Of a stretch of DNA of 64,000 nucleotides, positions 43,834 to 51,513 are shown in pieces. Each line of letters starts with the position of its first letter. Position 1 is the stretch's first letter. This DNA comes from Rhodomicrobium lacus (GTDB taxonomy: Bacteria > Pseudomonadota > Alphaproteobacteria > Rhizobiales > Rhodomicrobiaceae): assembly GCF_003992725.1 (NCBI RefSeq), contig NZ_RZNF01000002.1, positions 186,001 through 250,000 on the forward strand, read 5' to 3'. The notes below the pieces were generated by a model, which was not told the origin of the DNA, made no database searches, and worked only from the letters and a program-made list of their open reading frames with translations. The translations under genes were made by a program, and so were the position numbers.

Positions 43834-43855
43834 AGCGCAAGGCTCCGGCTTTTTG
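43829..43855 (+). terminator. Strong rightward intrinsic terminator
   Basis: Perfect 8-bp stem GCCGGAGC (43829-43836) / GCTCCGGC (43842-43849), 5-base loop, then TTTTTG. Would stop rightward transcripts coming from the 40841-43215 operon or the IS relic before they run into the opposing desulfurase gene. Confidence 0.8.
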
Positions 43856-43870
43856 TTCTGAAGGTACGGC

Positions 43871-45871
43871 TTAGCCGACGTAGGAGTTCTGCCCGGCCTG
43901 AATGCGCTTCAGCGCGGTGACGAGGGCGTCGACATCGCTGAAGGTGTTGTAGAGGGCGAAGGACGGCCGCACCGTCGCTTCGAGGCCGAAGCGACGCAGG
44001 ATCGGCTGCGCGCAGTGATGCCCCGAGCGCACCGCGATGCCGTGCTGGTTCAGCGCCGCGCCCACGGCCTCGCTCTTCTGGCCCGCGAGGACGAAGGAAA
44101 CCACGCCCGCCTTCTCCGGCGCGGTGCCGATAATGCGAAGCCCCGGTACTTCGGGCAGAACCTTCGTGGCATACGCGATCAGGTTGTGCTCATGCGCGGC
44201 GATGGCGTCCATGCCGATGCCGTTCAGGTAATCGATGGCTGCGCCGAGCCCCACCGCATCCGCGATGCTGCCCGTGCCCGCCTCGAACCTCGTCGGCGCG
44301 GCATGGTATTCCGTCCGCTCGAAGGTCACGTCCTTGATCATGTTTCCGCCGCCCTGCCAGGGCTGCGTCGCGTCGAGCAGATCCTTCTTGCCGTAGACGA
44401 CGCCGATGCCCATCGGCGCGAACACCTTGTGACCCGAAAGCACGAACCAGTCCGCATCGAGCGCACGCACATTGACGGGCATGTGCGAGACCGATTGTGC
44501 GCCGTCAAGCAGCACCCGGGCACCGTAGCGATGCGCCATGTCGATCATCGTCTTGGCCGGGGTGACGGTCCCGAGCGCGTTCGACACCTGCGTAAAGGCG
44601 ACGAGCTTGGTGCGCGTCCCGAGCAGCTTCTCATAAGCGTCGAGAAGCACCTGGCCGTGATCGTCGACCGGCACGACCTTGAGCTTCGCGCCCGTCTCCG
44701 TGCACAGCTGCTGCCACGGTACGATGTTGGCGTGATGCTCAAGCCATGTGACGATGATCTCGTCGCCCTCGCCGATGTTCTGGCGACCCCAGCTCTTTGC
44801 CACGAGGTTGATGCCTTCGGTCGCGCCGCGAACGAAGACGATCTCTTCGGGCATGTCCGCGCCGATGAAGCCAGCCACCTTCTGGCGCGCGTTTTCATAG
44901 GCATCGGTCGAGCGCGCGGCAAGTTCATGCGCGCCGCGATGGACGTTGGAGTTTTCCCACGCGTAGTAATGCACGAGGCGGTCGATGACAGCCTGCGGCT
45001 TCTGTGTCGTGGCGGCGTTGTCGAGCCAGACCAGCGGACGGCCGTTCACCTGCTGGTGCAGGATCGGGAAGTCGCGGCGAACGGCGAGCACATCGTAGCC
45101 GGTTTGCGGCCCTTGCGAAACCGGACCGCCTTTCGCGTTTTTCGAATGCGACAGGTGGCTCTCGTCCAGAAAGTAGAACTGCGAGCCTGGGCGCCCGTTG
45201 TTCGGTGCAGCCGCCGCGCGGGTAGCAGGAACCTGACCGGCAGGCTTTCCGGGCGAGGTCACTCCCGTGAGGCCGGGGATGTCGGGAAAACCGCGAGCGA
45301 TTTCCTCAAGGCCCGGATAGGTGGAAGCCGGCTTCGACGCGGCGGTTTCGGCATGGCCGGGTCCACCGATGATCTGCGCCGGCGCAGAAGGCGCAGACAG
45401 CGGCAGAGCGTGAGCGCCGCCGAAGTATGGAGGTGCGTAGGACGTCGGCTGCGGCGCCGTAGCCTGCGGGACGTGCGGGCTCGCAGCCGCTTTCGCATGA
45501 GCTTCGACCGGCAGGGGAGCGGCGGATGGCGAGGATGCGGGGTGATGCGTGCCGGAGACCGGCGCGCCGTGAGCTTGCGGATTATAGCTTGAGCTGTGCC
45601 CCGGAGCACCCGCGAGCGGAACGTCCGCCGAGCGGGTCATTTCGATGGGCGCGCGGCTGCCGTTGGTGAGAGGTGAGGCCGTGGAGGGCAGGCTTCCGCC
45701 GGGCGGTGTCGCGAACATTTCGTTCGCGAGCCGCGTCAGCGTGTCCGCACTCGGCCAACCCGTCGGAGCGGGCAGACCGCCCAGCGTTTCCGCGATGCCG
45801 TTCCCGACGTCGGCCACCGGTGCCGCTTCGGAAAACGGGGCATCAGCCATGATAGGTGTCAGCGTAGGCAT
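43871..45871 (-). CDS. SufS-type cysteine desulfurase, encapsulin cargo
   Basis: 666 aa against about 410 for SufS. Residues 1-258 are Ala/Pro/Ser/Gly-rich with no predicted fold, ending in conserved-looking short pieces (YPGLEEIARGFPDIPGL, QFYFLDESHLS). The catalytic domain starts at YDVLAVRRDFPIL (259), has LDNAATTQKP, the PLP lysine K482 in SGHKVFAP and the sulfur-accepting C620 in SGHHCAQP. Removes sulfur from cysteine as persulfide. Such an N-terminal extension is known to load cysteine desulfurase into family 2A encapsulins. ATG 45871 lies inside the encapsulin gene's end with a GAGGTGG site; ATG 45850 is the alternative. Confidence 0.94.
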   Translation of the reverse strand: MPTLTPIMADAPFSEAAPVADVGNGIAETLGGLPAPTGWPSADTLTRLANEMFATPPGGSLPSTASPLTNGSRAPIEMTRSADVPLAGAPGHSSSYNPQAHGAPVSGTHHPASSPSAAPLPVEAHAKAAASPHVPQATAPQPTSYAPPYFGGAHALPLSAPSAPAQIIGGPGHAETAASKPASTYPGLEEIARGFPDIPGLTGVTSPGKPAGQVPATRAAAAPNNGRPGSQFYFLDESHLSHSKNAKGGPVSQGPQTGYDVLAVRRDFPILHQQVNGRPLVWLDNAATTQKPQAVIDRLVHYYAWENSNVHRGAHELAARSTDAYENARQKVAGFIGADMPEEIVFVRGATEGINLVAKSWGRQNIGEGDEIIVTWLEHHANIVPWQQLCTETGAKLKVVPVDDHGQVLLDAYEKLLGTRTKLVAFTQVSNALGTVTPAKTMIDMAHRYGARVLLDGAQSVSHMPVNVRALDADWFVLSGHKVFAPMGIGVVYGKKDLLDATQPWQGGGNMIKDVTFERTEYHAAPTRFEAGTGSIADAVGLGAAIDYLNGIGMDAIAAHEHNLIAYATKVLPEVPGLRIIGTAPEKAGVVSFVLAGQKSEAVGAALNQHGIAVRSGHHCAQPILRRFGLEATVRPSFALYNTFSDVDALVTALKRIQAGQNSYVG

Positions 45872-46772
45872 GATACTTGTCCACCTCAACGTCATCGAGG
45901 ACCGCGATTGCGTCGTCAGTCAGAACCGAGAGCGAGCAGTAAAGCGAGATGAGATACTGCGCGATGGCTTTCGGGTTGATGCCCATGAAGCGGACCGACA
46001 GGCCCATGCTCTGCTCGCCGGGAAGGCCCGGCTGATAGAGGCCGACAACGCCCTGGCGGGATTCGCCGGTGCGAAGCAGGATGATCTTCGATTTGTTGCC
46101 TTCGAGAGGAAGCTTGTCGCTCGGGATGAGCGGAATGCCGCGCCACGTGAGGAAGGGCGATCCGAACATGGTAACGGTCGCCGGCGGTACGCCGCGGCGC
46201 GTGCATTCGCGACCGAACGCAGCGATGGCAAGCGGGTGGGCCAGGAAAAAGCCCGGCTCTTTCCAGACCTTGGTGATCAGTTGGTCGAGATCGTCCGGCG
46301 TCGGCGCGCCCGTGCGTGTCTTGATGCGCTGCGAGGGAATCGTGTTGGCGACGAGGCCGTATTCCTGATTGTTGATCAGTTCGCTTTCCTGCCGCTCCTT
46401 CACGATTTCAATCGCGAGGCGAAGCTGTTCTGCGATCTGATTGTGCGGCACGCTGTAGAGATCCGAAACGCGGGTGTGCACTTCAAGCACAGTATTGACC
46501 GCGCTCAGATAATATTCGCGGGGATGCTCTTCGTAATCCACGAATGTCTGCGGCAGCGTCCGTTCGTCGCGCTGGGAACAGTCGACCGCGATGTCGCGGG
46601 ATTCCTTGACGCGGTTGCGACGATAGATGCCAGCTTCCACGGGCACCCATTGCAAGCAATGGACGAGCCAGCGCGGCGTGATGCGGGAAAACTGGGCAAC
46701 AGTCTTTGTGGCGTTGGCTAGTTGTCTCGCGGCAACGTCACCCAGCGCAGTATTGACAGGTGTATCGGCCAT
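45843..46772 (-). CDS. Family 2A encapsulin shell protein (SrpI-like)
   Basis: 309 aa. The sequence follows cyanobacterial SrpI: DVAARQLANATKTV near the N-terminus, ITPRWLVHCLQWVPVEAGIYRRNRV, then LDDVEVDKYHAYADTYHG at the C-terminus. HK97 phage capsid fold, assembling a closed cytoplasmic shell. In characterised systems this shell encloses cysteine desulfurase and stores or buffers sulfur; expression is linked to sulfur starvation. The cargo gene overlaps its last 29 bases, which ties shell and cargo production together. No cyclic-nucleotide-binding domain insert is present, so it is 2A, not 2B. Confidence 0.95.
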   Translation of the reverse strand: MADTPVNTALGDVAARQLANATKTVAQFSRITPRWLVHCLQWVPVEAGIYRRNRVKESRDIAVDCSQRDERTLPQTFVDYEEHPREYYLSAVNTVLEVHTRVSDLYSVPHNQIAEQLRLAIEIVKERQESELINNQEYGLVANTIPSQRIKTRTGAPTPDDLDQLITKVWKEPGFFLAHPLAIAAFGRECTRRGVPPATVTMFGSPFLTWRGIPLIPSDKLPLEGNKSKIILLRTGESRQGVVGLYQPGLPGEQSMGLSVRFMGINPKAIAQYLISLYCSLSVLTDDAIAVLDDVEVDKYHAYADTYHG

Positions 46773-47448
46773 CGGTTGTTCTCTTTTGAGCCATAATTAC
46801 TAGAATGCATAAAAGATATCCGCCCTTCATCTGCGAAGAGCGTTCACTTTTTCTTGCATTCTTGATCAGATCGAACATGCGTTTGATGGCCGAAGCTTCG
46901 CACTATTTTCACTTCGCTTCAATATAAACGGAACCAGGTCGCGGCATTCGCTAATATTTTCCCGGTTTCGCCTGATGGCAAAAAGTACTTCTACGAAATG
47001 GGGTGCATTTGAGTACGCCGATGCTGAATATTGCCAGTTTGGAGTATCGCGCAATTAATTGCGTCGCCCGTTTTCACCGTGCGACAGCGGCTTTCGCCGT
47101 GGGCCGGCAAGGTGCGCGAAAAACTCGCTGATCTCCCGTGCAGCTCCTTGAGAAGAGCGGGCAGGATCGCGCAGCTGCCGGTCGTAGGCTTTGTGAAGTG
47201 AGCGTGGGTATTCGTCTCGGCGCGATGAGTTCGTCGTAACGCTGCCAGCCGGGCGAGTAGCCGTGATGCTTCACCTTCAGCGGTCCAGTTCAAGCGGCTT
47301 CGTCCGCTCGAATCGTCGTTCCGTCGCGCACAAACAGAGACAAGGGCAGCGGTTTGCTCTCGCCGGGAGCGGCTTGTGAAAACACTCGCCACAAAGGTGA
47401 GACCGATTCAAAGCCGCCGCTCCAAAAGGGCGATGATTTTTGCTTCGA
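46773..47448. other. 676-base gap: AT-rich encapsulin promoter region, then repeat
   Basis: 46773-47030 is clearly AT-richer than its surroundings and should hold the leftward encapsulin promoter and its control sites; AAGAGAA precedes the start codon. 47040-47360 has no recognisable gene (only short weak frames). A palindromic repeat lies at 47366-47423. Confidence 0.5.
47366..47423. repeat. Intergenic repeat family 2, copy 2
   Basis: 58 bases starting GGAGCGGCTT, with CGCCACAAAGGTGAG and CCGATTCAAA inside and ending CCGCCGCTCC, so the ends pair (GGAGCGGC with GCCGCTCC, small bulge). Matches copy 1 at 38951-39023 minus about 15 central bases. Confidence 0.65.
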
Positions 47449-48048
47449 TCACGGCTTCGGCGGTGTGATCGCGTTCCCAAGCTTCTCGCCGACGAGGGCG
47501 AACGCGAGTTGAACCTCTTTGTCGAGGGCGTAGCCCCTGTAGGTTTCCTTACCGACGCCGAACTCCAGACGATTCACCGGCGCCGAACCTTTAAGGACGG
47601 GGGCGCCCTCCTTGATCTGGACCACGAGCGGAAGCTTTACGGTCTTCGTCACACCCTTCAACGTCAGTTCGGCATCGACGACATACTTGCCGTCACCGAC
47701 AGGCTTTGCGCCCTTTGCGATCAGCTTCGCGGTTGGATGGCGTTCCACATCGAGAAATTCTTCCGAGAGGGCAACTTCGTCCGCCGCCCTGAAGCCCGTC
47801 GTGGTGCTGCGCATGTTGAGCGTAAGTTCGATCAGGGCTTGCTCGGGCGCCTCGGGGTTGAAGCGGACGACGCTCTTGTAATCCTTGACGCTGCCTTCGG
47901 CTGAAAATCCGCCCGCACCGGCGACGAAGGCGACATCCCTGTCCCAGGGCCTTATGCCATCCTGACGTCCTGCGAGCAGAAGAATGCCCACACCCACGGC
48001 CAAAATCGCAAGGATGGCCGCATTCGTGCTGCGCGTTTTGCCAGACAT
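47449..48048 (-). CDS. YceI-family protein, membrane-anchored
   Basis: 199 aa. N-terminal hydrophobic anchor or signal (AAILAILAVGVGILLLAG), then the YceI lipocalin-like barrel: FSAEGSVKDYKSVVRF, LDVERHPTAKLIAKG, GDGKYVVDAELTLKGVTKTVKLPL and RLEFGVGKETY. YceI barrels bind polyisoprenoid or amphiphilic molecules in the periplasm. A second YceI domain occurs at 56181-57305 fused to cytochrome b561. Follows the nspC genes after a 175-base gap. Confidence 0.88.
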   Translation of the reverse strand: MSGKTRSTNAAILAILAVGVGILLLAGRQDGIRPWDRDVAFVAGAGGFSAEGSVKDYKSVVRFNPEAPEQALIELTLNMRSTTTGFRAADEVALSEEFLDVERHPTAKLIAKGAKPVGDGKYVVDAELTLKGVTKTVKLPLVVQIKEGAPVLKGSAPVNRLEFGVGKETYRGYALDKEVQLAFALVGEKLGNAITPPKP

Positions 48049-48223
48049 CGTTCAAACCTCAAAAAATGGGGCGGCAGAGCGACTTAAGGAGGCGCCACCG
48101 CATGACGACCATGAGCGAAACCATGCATATATTTGGTGACATGGTGGATAACAATATCGCCGCAGGCCCTGTTTCAGCCTGAGGTTAAGGATGTCGTAGG
48201 CGTCGGCAGAGACCATCACGCCG

Positions 48224-49384
48224 TTACCCGGCGGTTCCGTTGCCGAGCCTTGAGCGGAAATCGTCATAAGAGAAGCGGCTGAGGCGCTCGGTGCTGCCAT
48301 CCTCATGCAGCGCGTAAAAATCGGGCAGCGGCACGCCGTTGAACGTGCTCGCCTGAACGAAGCTGTATTGCAGTTGATCGCCGAAGATCACGCGATCCCC
48401 GGGCTTAAGAGGCGCGTCGAAGGAATATTCGCCGATGATGTCGCCGGTCATGCAGGTGTTGCCCGCCAGCGTATAGGTGTGCGGCTTCTCGCCCGGTCCG
48501 CCCGCGCCGATGACGGGCGCATGCCAGCCCGCGATCAGTACGTCCGGCATGTGGCAGGGCGCGGAAGCATCGAGAATCGCAATCGTCTTGTCGTTGCGGT
48601 AGACGTCGAGGACAGTCGCCACGAGATAACCCGCGTCCATCACGAGCGTGCCGCCCGGCTCCATGATGGTCTCGACATGCGGGAACGTGTCGCGGAACCG
48701 GTTCAGCGCCGCGATGAGCGCATCGACGTCATAGGCAGGATCGTTGAAATAATGGCCGCCGCCGAAATTGACGGCGCTCACCTTGTTGACGAGATGCCCG
48801 AACGCGCCCGCAATCCGCTCGATCAGGCCGATCGACGCGGCGTGGCCCGATTGGCACAGCGCGTGTGCGTGCAGGATGTCGATGTCGCCCCAGGGGATAT
48901 CGCCGAGCGTGTGCTCCGGTGCGCCGAAGCGTGAGCCCGACGAACAGGGATTATAGAGATCGCCGCCGACCGTCGAATTCGAGAACCCGGGATTGATGCG
49001 CAGGCCGACCTTGCGGCCTGCCGACTTCGCCCGAGGCAGATAGCGCGCCACCTGCTCCGCCGAATTGAAATAGACGTCGTCCGCGAGCCCGAGAATCTCC
49101 TCGAACTCGCTCTCCTTGTAAGCAGGTGAATAGACGTGGACCTGCTTGCCGAATTCCTCGCGCCCCATGCGCGCCTCGAACAGGCCGCTCGCGGTGTTGC
49201 CGTCGAGCGTGTCCCGGAAGAGCGGGAACAACGCCGGCATCGCAAACGCCTTCGTGGCGAGAAGCACGGTCGTGCCGGTCTCGCGGCGCACCTTGGCGGC
49301 TGTCGCCAGATTGGCCTTGAGGCGCGCGAGATCGGCGACGTAAGCCGGCGTCGGAATGTCGGCCAGCAGGTCCAGAAGCGTCAT
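48224..49384 (-). CDS. nspC: Carboxy(nor)spermidine decarboxylase
   Basis: 386 aa, fold type III PLP enzyme related to DapDC and LysA. PLP lysine K45 in LLATKAFAMP; NPGFSNSTVGGDLYNPCSSGSRFG, FGGGHYFNDPAYD and MEPGGTLVMDAGYLV are family landmarks; the late CMTGDIIGEYSFD segment carries the active-site cysteine/aspartate. Makes spermidine (or norspermidine) from its carboxylated form. Lies 10 bases downstream of the synthase gene that supplies its substrate. Confidence 0.93.
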   Translation of the reverse strand: MTLLDLLADIPTPAYVADLARLKANLATAAKVRRETGTTVLLATKAFAMPALFPLFRDTLDGNTASGLFEARMGREEFGKQVHVYSPAYKESEFEEILGLADDVYFNSAEQVARYLPRAKSAGRKVGLRINPGFSNSTVGGDLYNPCSSGSRFGAPEHTLGDIPWGDIDILHAHALCQSGHAASIGLIERIAGAFGHLVNKVSAVNFGGGHYFNDPAYDVDALIAALNRFRDTFPHVETIMEPGGTLVMDAGYLVATVLDVYRNDKTIAILDASAPCHMPDVLIAGWHAPVIGAGGPGEKPHTYTLAGNTCMTGDIIGEYSFDAPLKPGDRVIFGDQLQYSFVQASTFNGVPLPDFYALHEDGSTERLSRFSYDDFRSRLGNGTAG

Positions 49385-49394
49385 GCTCTCTCCG

Positions 49395-50588
49395 TCAGCA
49401 AGGGAACTCGGGCGCGTCTTTCACGTGCCAGGGAAGGCCCTGCTTCGCAAGCTCTTCGAGGAATGGCTTCGGCGGCATCTGCTCGATGTTGAACACGCCC
49501 TTGCCGCTCCAGATGCCCTTCAGAATCATGATGGCCGCCGTCACCGCCGGGACGCCCGTCGTGTACGACACGGCCTGCGCGCCGACTTCGCGGTTGCTCT
49601 CGGCGTGATCGCAGACGTTATAGATGATCTTCGTGAGGGGCTTGCCGTCCTTCACGCCCTTGATCACGGTGCCGATGGAGGTCTTGCCCGTATAGTCCGG
49701 CGCGAGCGATGAAGGCTCGGGCAAAAGCGCCTTGAGGAATTCGATCGGGATGATGTCGATGCCCTTGAACTTGACGGGATCGATGCGCGTCATGCCGATG
49801 CTCTGCAGCACGTCGAGGTGCTTGATGTAATTGTCGGAGAACGTCATCCAGAAGCGGATTCGCTTCAGACCGCGGATGTTCTGGACGAGCGATTCCTCTT
49901 CCTCGTGGTAGATCAGGTAGGATTTGCGCGGGCCGACTTCCGGATAATCGATCATACAGGAGATGCTGAGCGGGTCGATTTCGATCCACTCGCCGTTTTC
50001 CCAATATTTGCCGCGCTGGGTCACTTCGCGGATGTTGATTTCCGGGTTGAAGTTGGTCGCGAAGCTCTTGCCGTGGCTGCCGTCGTTGCAATCGATGATG
50101 TCGATCTCGTGGATCTCGTCGAACAGGCTTTCCTGCGCGTAGGCGCAGAACACGTTCGTCACGCCGGGGTCGAAGCCGCAGCCGAGCACGGCGAGATTGC
50201 CCTTGGCCTTGTACTTTTCATCGAACGGCCATTGCCATTTGTAGGTGAACTTCGCCTCGTCCTTCGGCTCGTAGTTCGCGGTGTCGATGTAATCGACGCC
50301 GGTCTGGAGGCAGGCTTCCATGATCGTCAGATCCTGGTAGGGCAGGGCCATGTTGATGACGAGGCGCGGCTTGACCCGTTCGATGAGCTTCACCACCGCG
50401 GCGGTATCGTCCGCATCGATCTGCGAAATCTCGATTTCACTCGCGCATTGCTTCTGGATCGCTTCGCATTTCGACAGGGTGCGCGACGCAAGATGAATGG
50501 TCCCGTCGAAAACGTCGCGATTCATCGCGCATTTCTTGGTCACTACCGCGCCGGCCGCGCCGCCGCCGATGATGAGAACGTTGTTCAT
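49395..50588 (-). CDS. Carboxy(nor)spermidine synthase (saccharopine dehydrogenase-like)
   Basis: 397 aa. N-terminal Rossmann motif GGGAAGAVV (residues 8-16), GCGFDPGVTNVFCAYA near 145, and a long C-terminal domain. Joins aspartate semialdehyde and putrescine (or diaminopropane) by NADPH-dependent reductive amination, the first step of the S-adenosylmethionine-free polyamine route. Alphaproteobacteria normally make spermidine this way. First gene of a two-gene operon with nspC; a hairpin-containing leader of up to 400 bases lies upstream. Confidence 0.93.
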   Translation of the reverse strand: MNNVLIIGGGAAGAVVTKKCAMNRDVFDGTIHLASRTLSKCEAIQKQCASEIEISQIDADDTAAVVKLIERVKPRLVINMALPYQDLTIMEACLQTGVDYIDTANYEPKDEAKFTYKWQWPFDEKYKAKGNLAVLGCGFDPGVTNVFCAYAQESLFDEIHEIDIIDCNDGSHGKSFATNFNPEINIREVTQRGKYWENGEWIEIDPLSISCMIDYPEVGPRKSYLIYHEEEESLVQNIRGLKRIRFWMTFSDNYIKHLDVLQSIGMTRIDPVKFKGIDIIPIEFLKALLPEPSSLAPDYTGKTSIGTVIKGVKDGKPLTKIIYNVCDHAESNREVGAQAVSYTTGVPAVTAAIMILKGIWSGKGVFNIEQMPPKPFLEELAKQGLPWHVKDAPEFPC

Positions 50589-50989
50589 GGGTGCTTCTGT
50601 CCGTTTTTCCTGGGGCAGGAGGGGAGATTGTTCATCCCGGGTTTTCGCCCCGCGCCTGTGCGGGCTCTTGATATATTTAGGCGGTTTGTTGTTGTAAAGC
50701 GAGAAGCCAGAGGAGACACAAGAAAGTAATACCGCAATCTCTTGCGGTAAGGCGGGGCTCGCAACGCTTCAATATCGGGGATATTTATGACAGCTATGTG
50801 AAGTAATAAACAGCGCGATGCGAAAGATTGATCCAACCTTTTGAAGCAAAGACGCAGGAATGAGATCGCCTTTGCTTATGCCGGTGAGCCGGTCCAAGCG
50901 GCTGGCGTGCTTTGTCAATGGCGGCGAAACCGCGACTTTTTTTGAGCCCATTCGGAAGCAACGGAGGAAGGCAGGGGGGCGATGAGATC
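50589..50989. other. 401-base leader/promoter region of the polyamine operon
   Basis: No protein-coding gene seen. AT-rich patches near 50660-50700 and 50760-50830 suit promoters. A perfect hairpin lies at 50730-50749 and another GC-rich one near 50645-50665. The right end runs into tRNA-Ser. Confidence 0.5.
50730..50749 (-). promoter_or_regulatory. Leader hairpin upstream of the polyamine operon
   Basis: TACCGCAA-(4)-TTGCGGTA is an exact 8-bp hairpin; read leftward it is followed by TTACTTTCTTG, a weak T-rich stretch, about 140 bases before the synthase start. Shape suits an attenuator or transcription-stop hairpin. Confidence 0.4.
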
Positions 50990-51079
50990 TGGCGGAGAGA
51001 GAGGGATTCGAACCCTCGAGACGGTTTCCCGCCTACACACTTTCCAGGCGTGCGCCTTCAACCACTCGGCCACCTCTCC
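50990..51079 (-). tRNA. tRNA-Ser (anticodon GGA)
   Basis: 90 bases including an encoded CCA end (TGG at 50990-50992 on the plus strand). Acceptor GGAGAGG pairs with TCTCTCC; D-arm GCCGAGTGGTTGAAGGC; anticodon loop CTGGAAA with GGA at 51043-51045; a long variable arm (TAGGCGGGAAACCGTC region) typical of class II serine tRNA; T-loop GGTTCGAATCC. Complete and apparently functional. Confidence 0.97.
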
Positions 51080-51513
51080 AGACGCGCCGGACAAACCGAA
51101 GCCGAAGCAGCGCGAGGCCGCACTATAGCGATCAGCGAAGCGCCTGCAAGCCCAGATGCGCGGTTTTTTGGCGTTCCTTCCGCATCTTTTTGCACGGGCT
51201 GACGGCTATGGGAGAGGTCGGTCCGCCCACCGGCGGCTCAGCGGGGCGGCTTTCGGGTACGATTGAACGCGCCCGCGCGTCGCATTAAGAAAACAGACGC
51301 AAAGTCGCCGCATTCTTTTTTTGAAGCCTTCTAAAAAGGCCCTCATATTGCCACAACCGAAAGGCCATCTTCGCGCAAGGCTCCCGGCTCCCGGTTGTTG
51401 GAATTTTGACGACGAAAAACCTCTGTCGCGGAAGCGTCAGAATGTTCGTTACAAAAAAAGACAAATTAGGGTTGCACAAGCGCGCATCCTTCTTATTCCG
51501 GATCGGCAGTCAC
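51080..51513. other. 434-base gap before the YfhO-like gene
   Basis: Nothing recognisable apart from AT-rich, promoter-like DNA at about 51285-51500. The gene's frame stays open back to 51406, so a longer N-terminus is conceivable, but that extension is basic and not membrane-like. Confidence 0.45.

Noticed and set aside
44015-45592. 525-codon open frame on the plus strand
   Set aside because: Antisense to the cysteine desulfurase; Arg/His-rich without domain signals.
46861-46874. TTGATCAGATCGAA as an FNR site before the encapsulin
   Set aside because: Only the left half-site matches; the right half has too many mismatches compared with the good site at 60059.
47074-47392. Short leftward frames with an HGYSPGWQRYDEL segment
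   Set aside because: The segment looks protein-like, but no longer match or family could be identified and the frames break quickly; not called as a relic.
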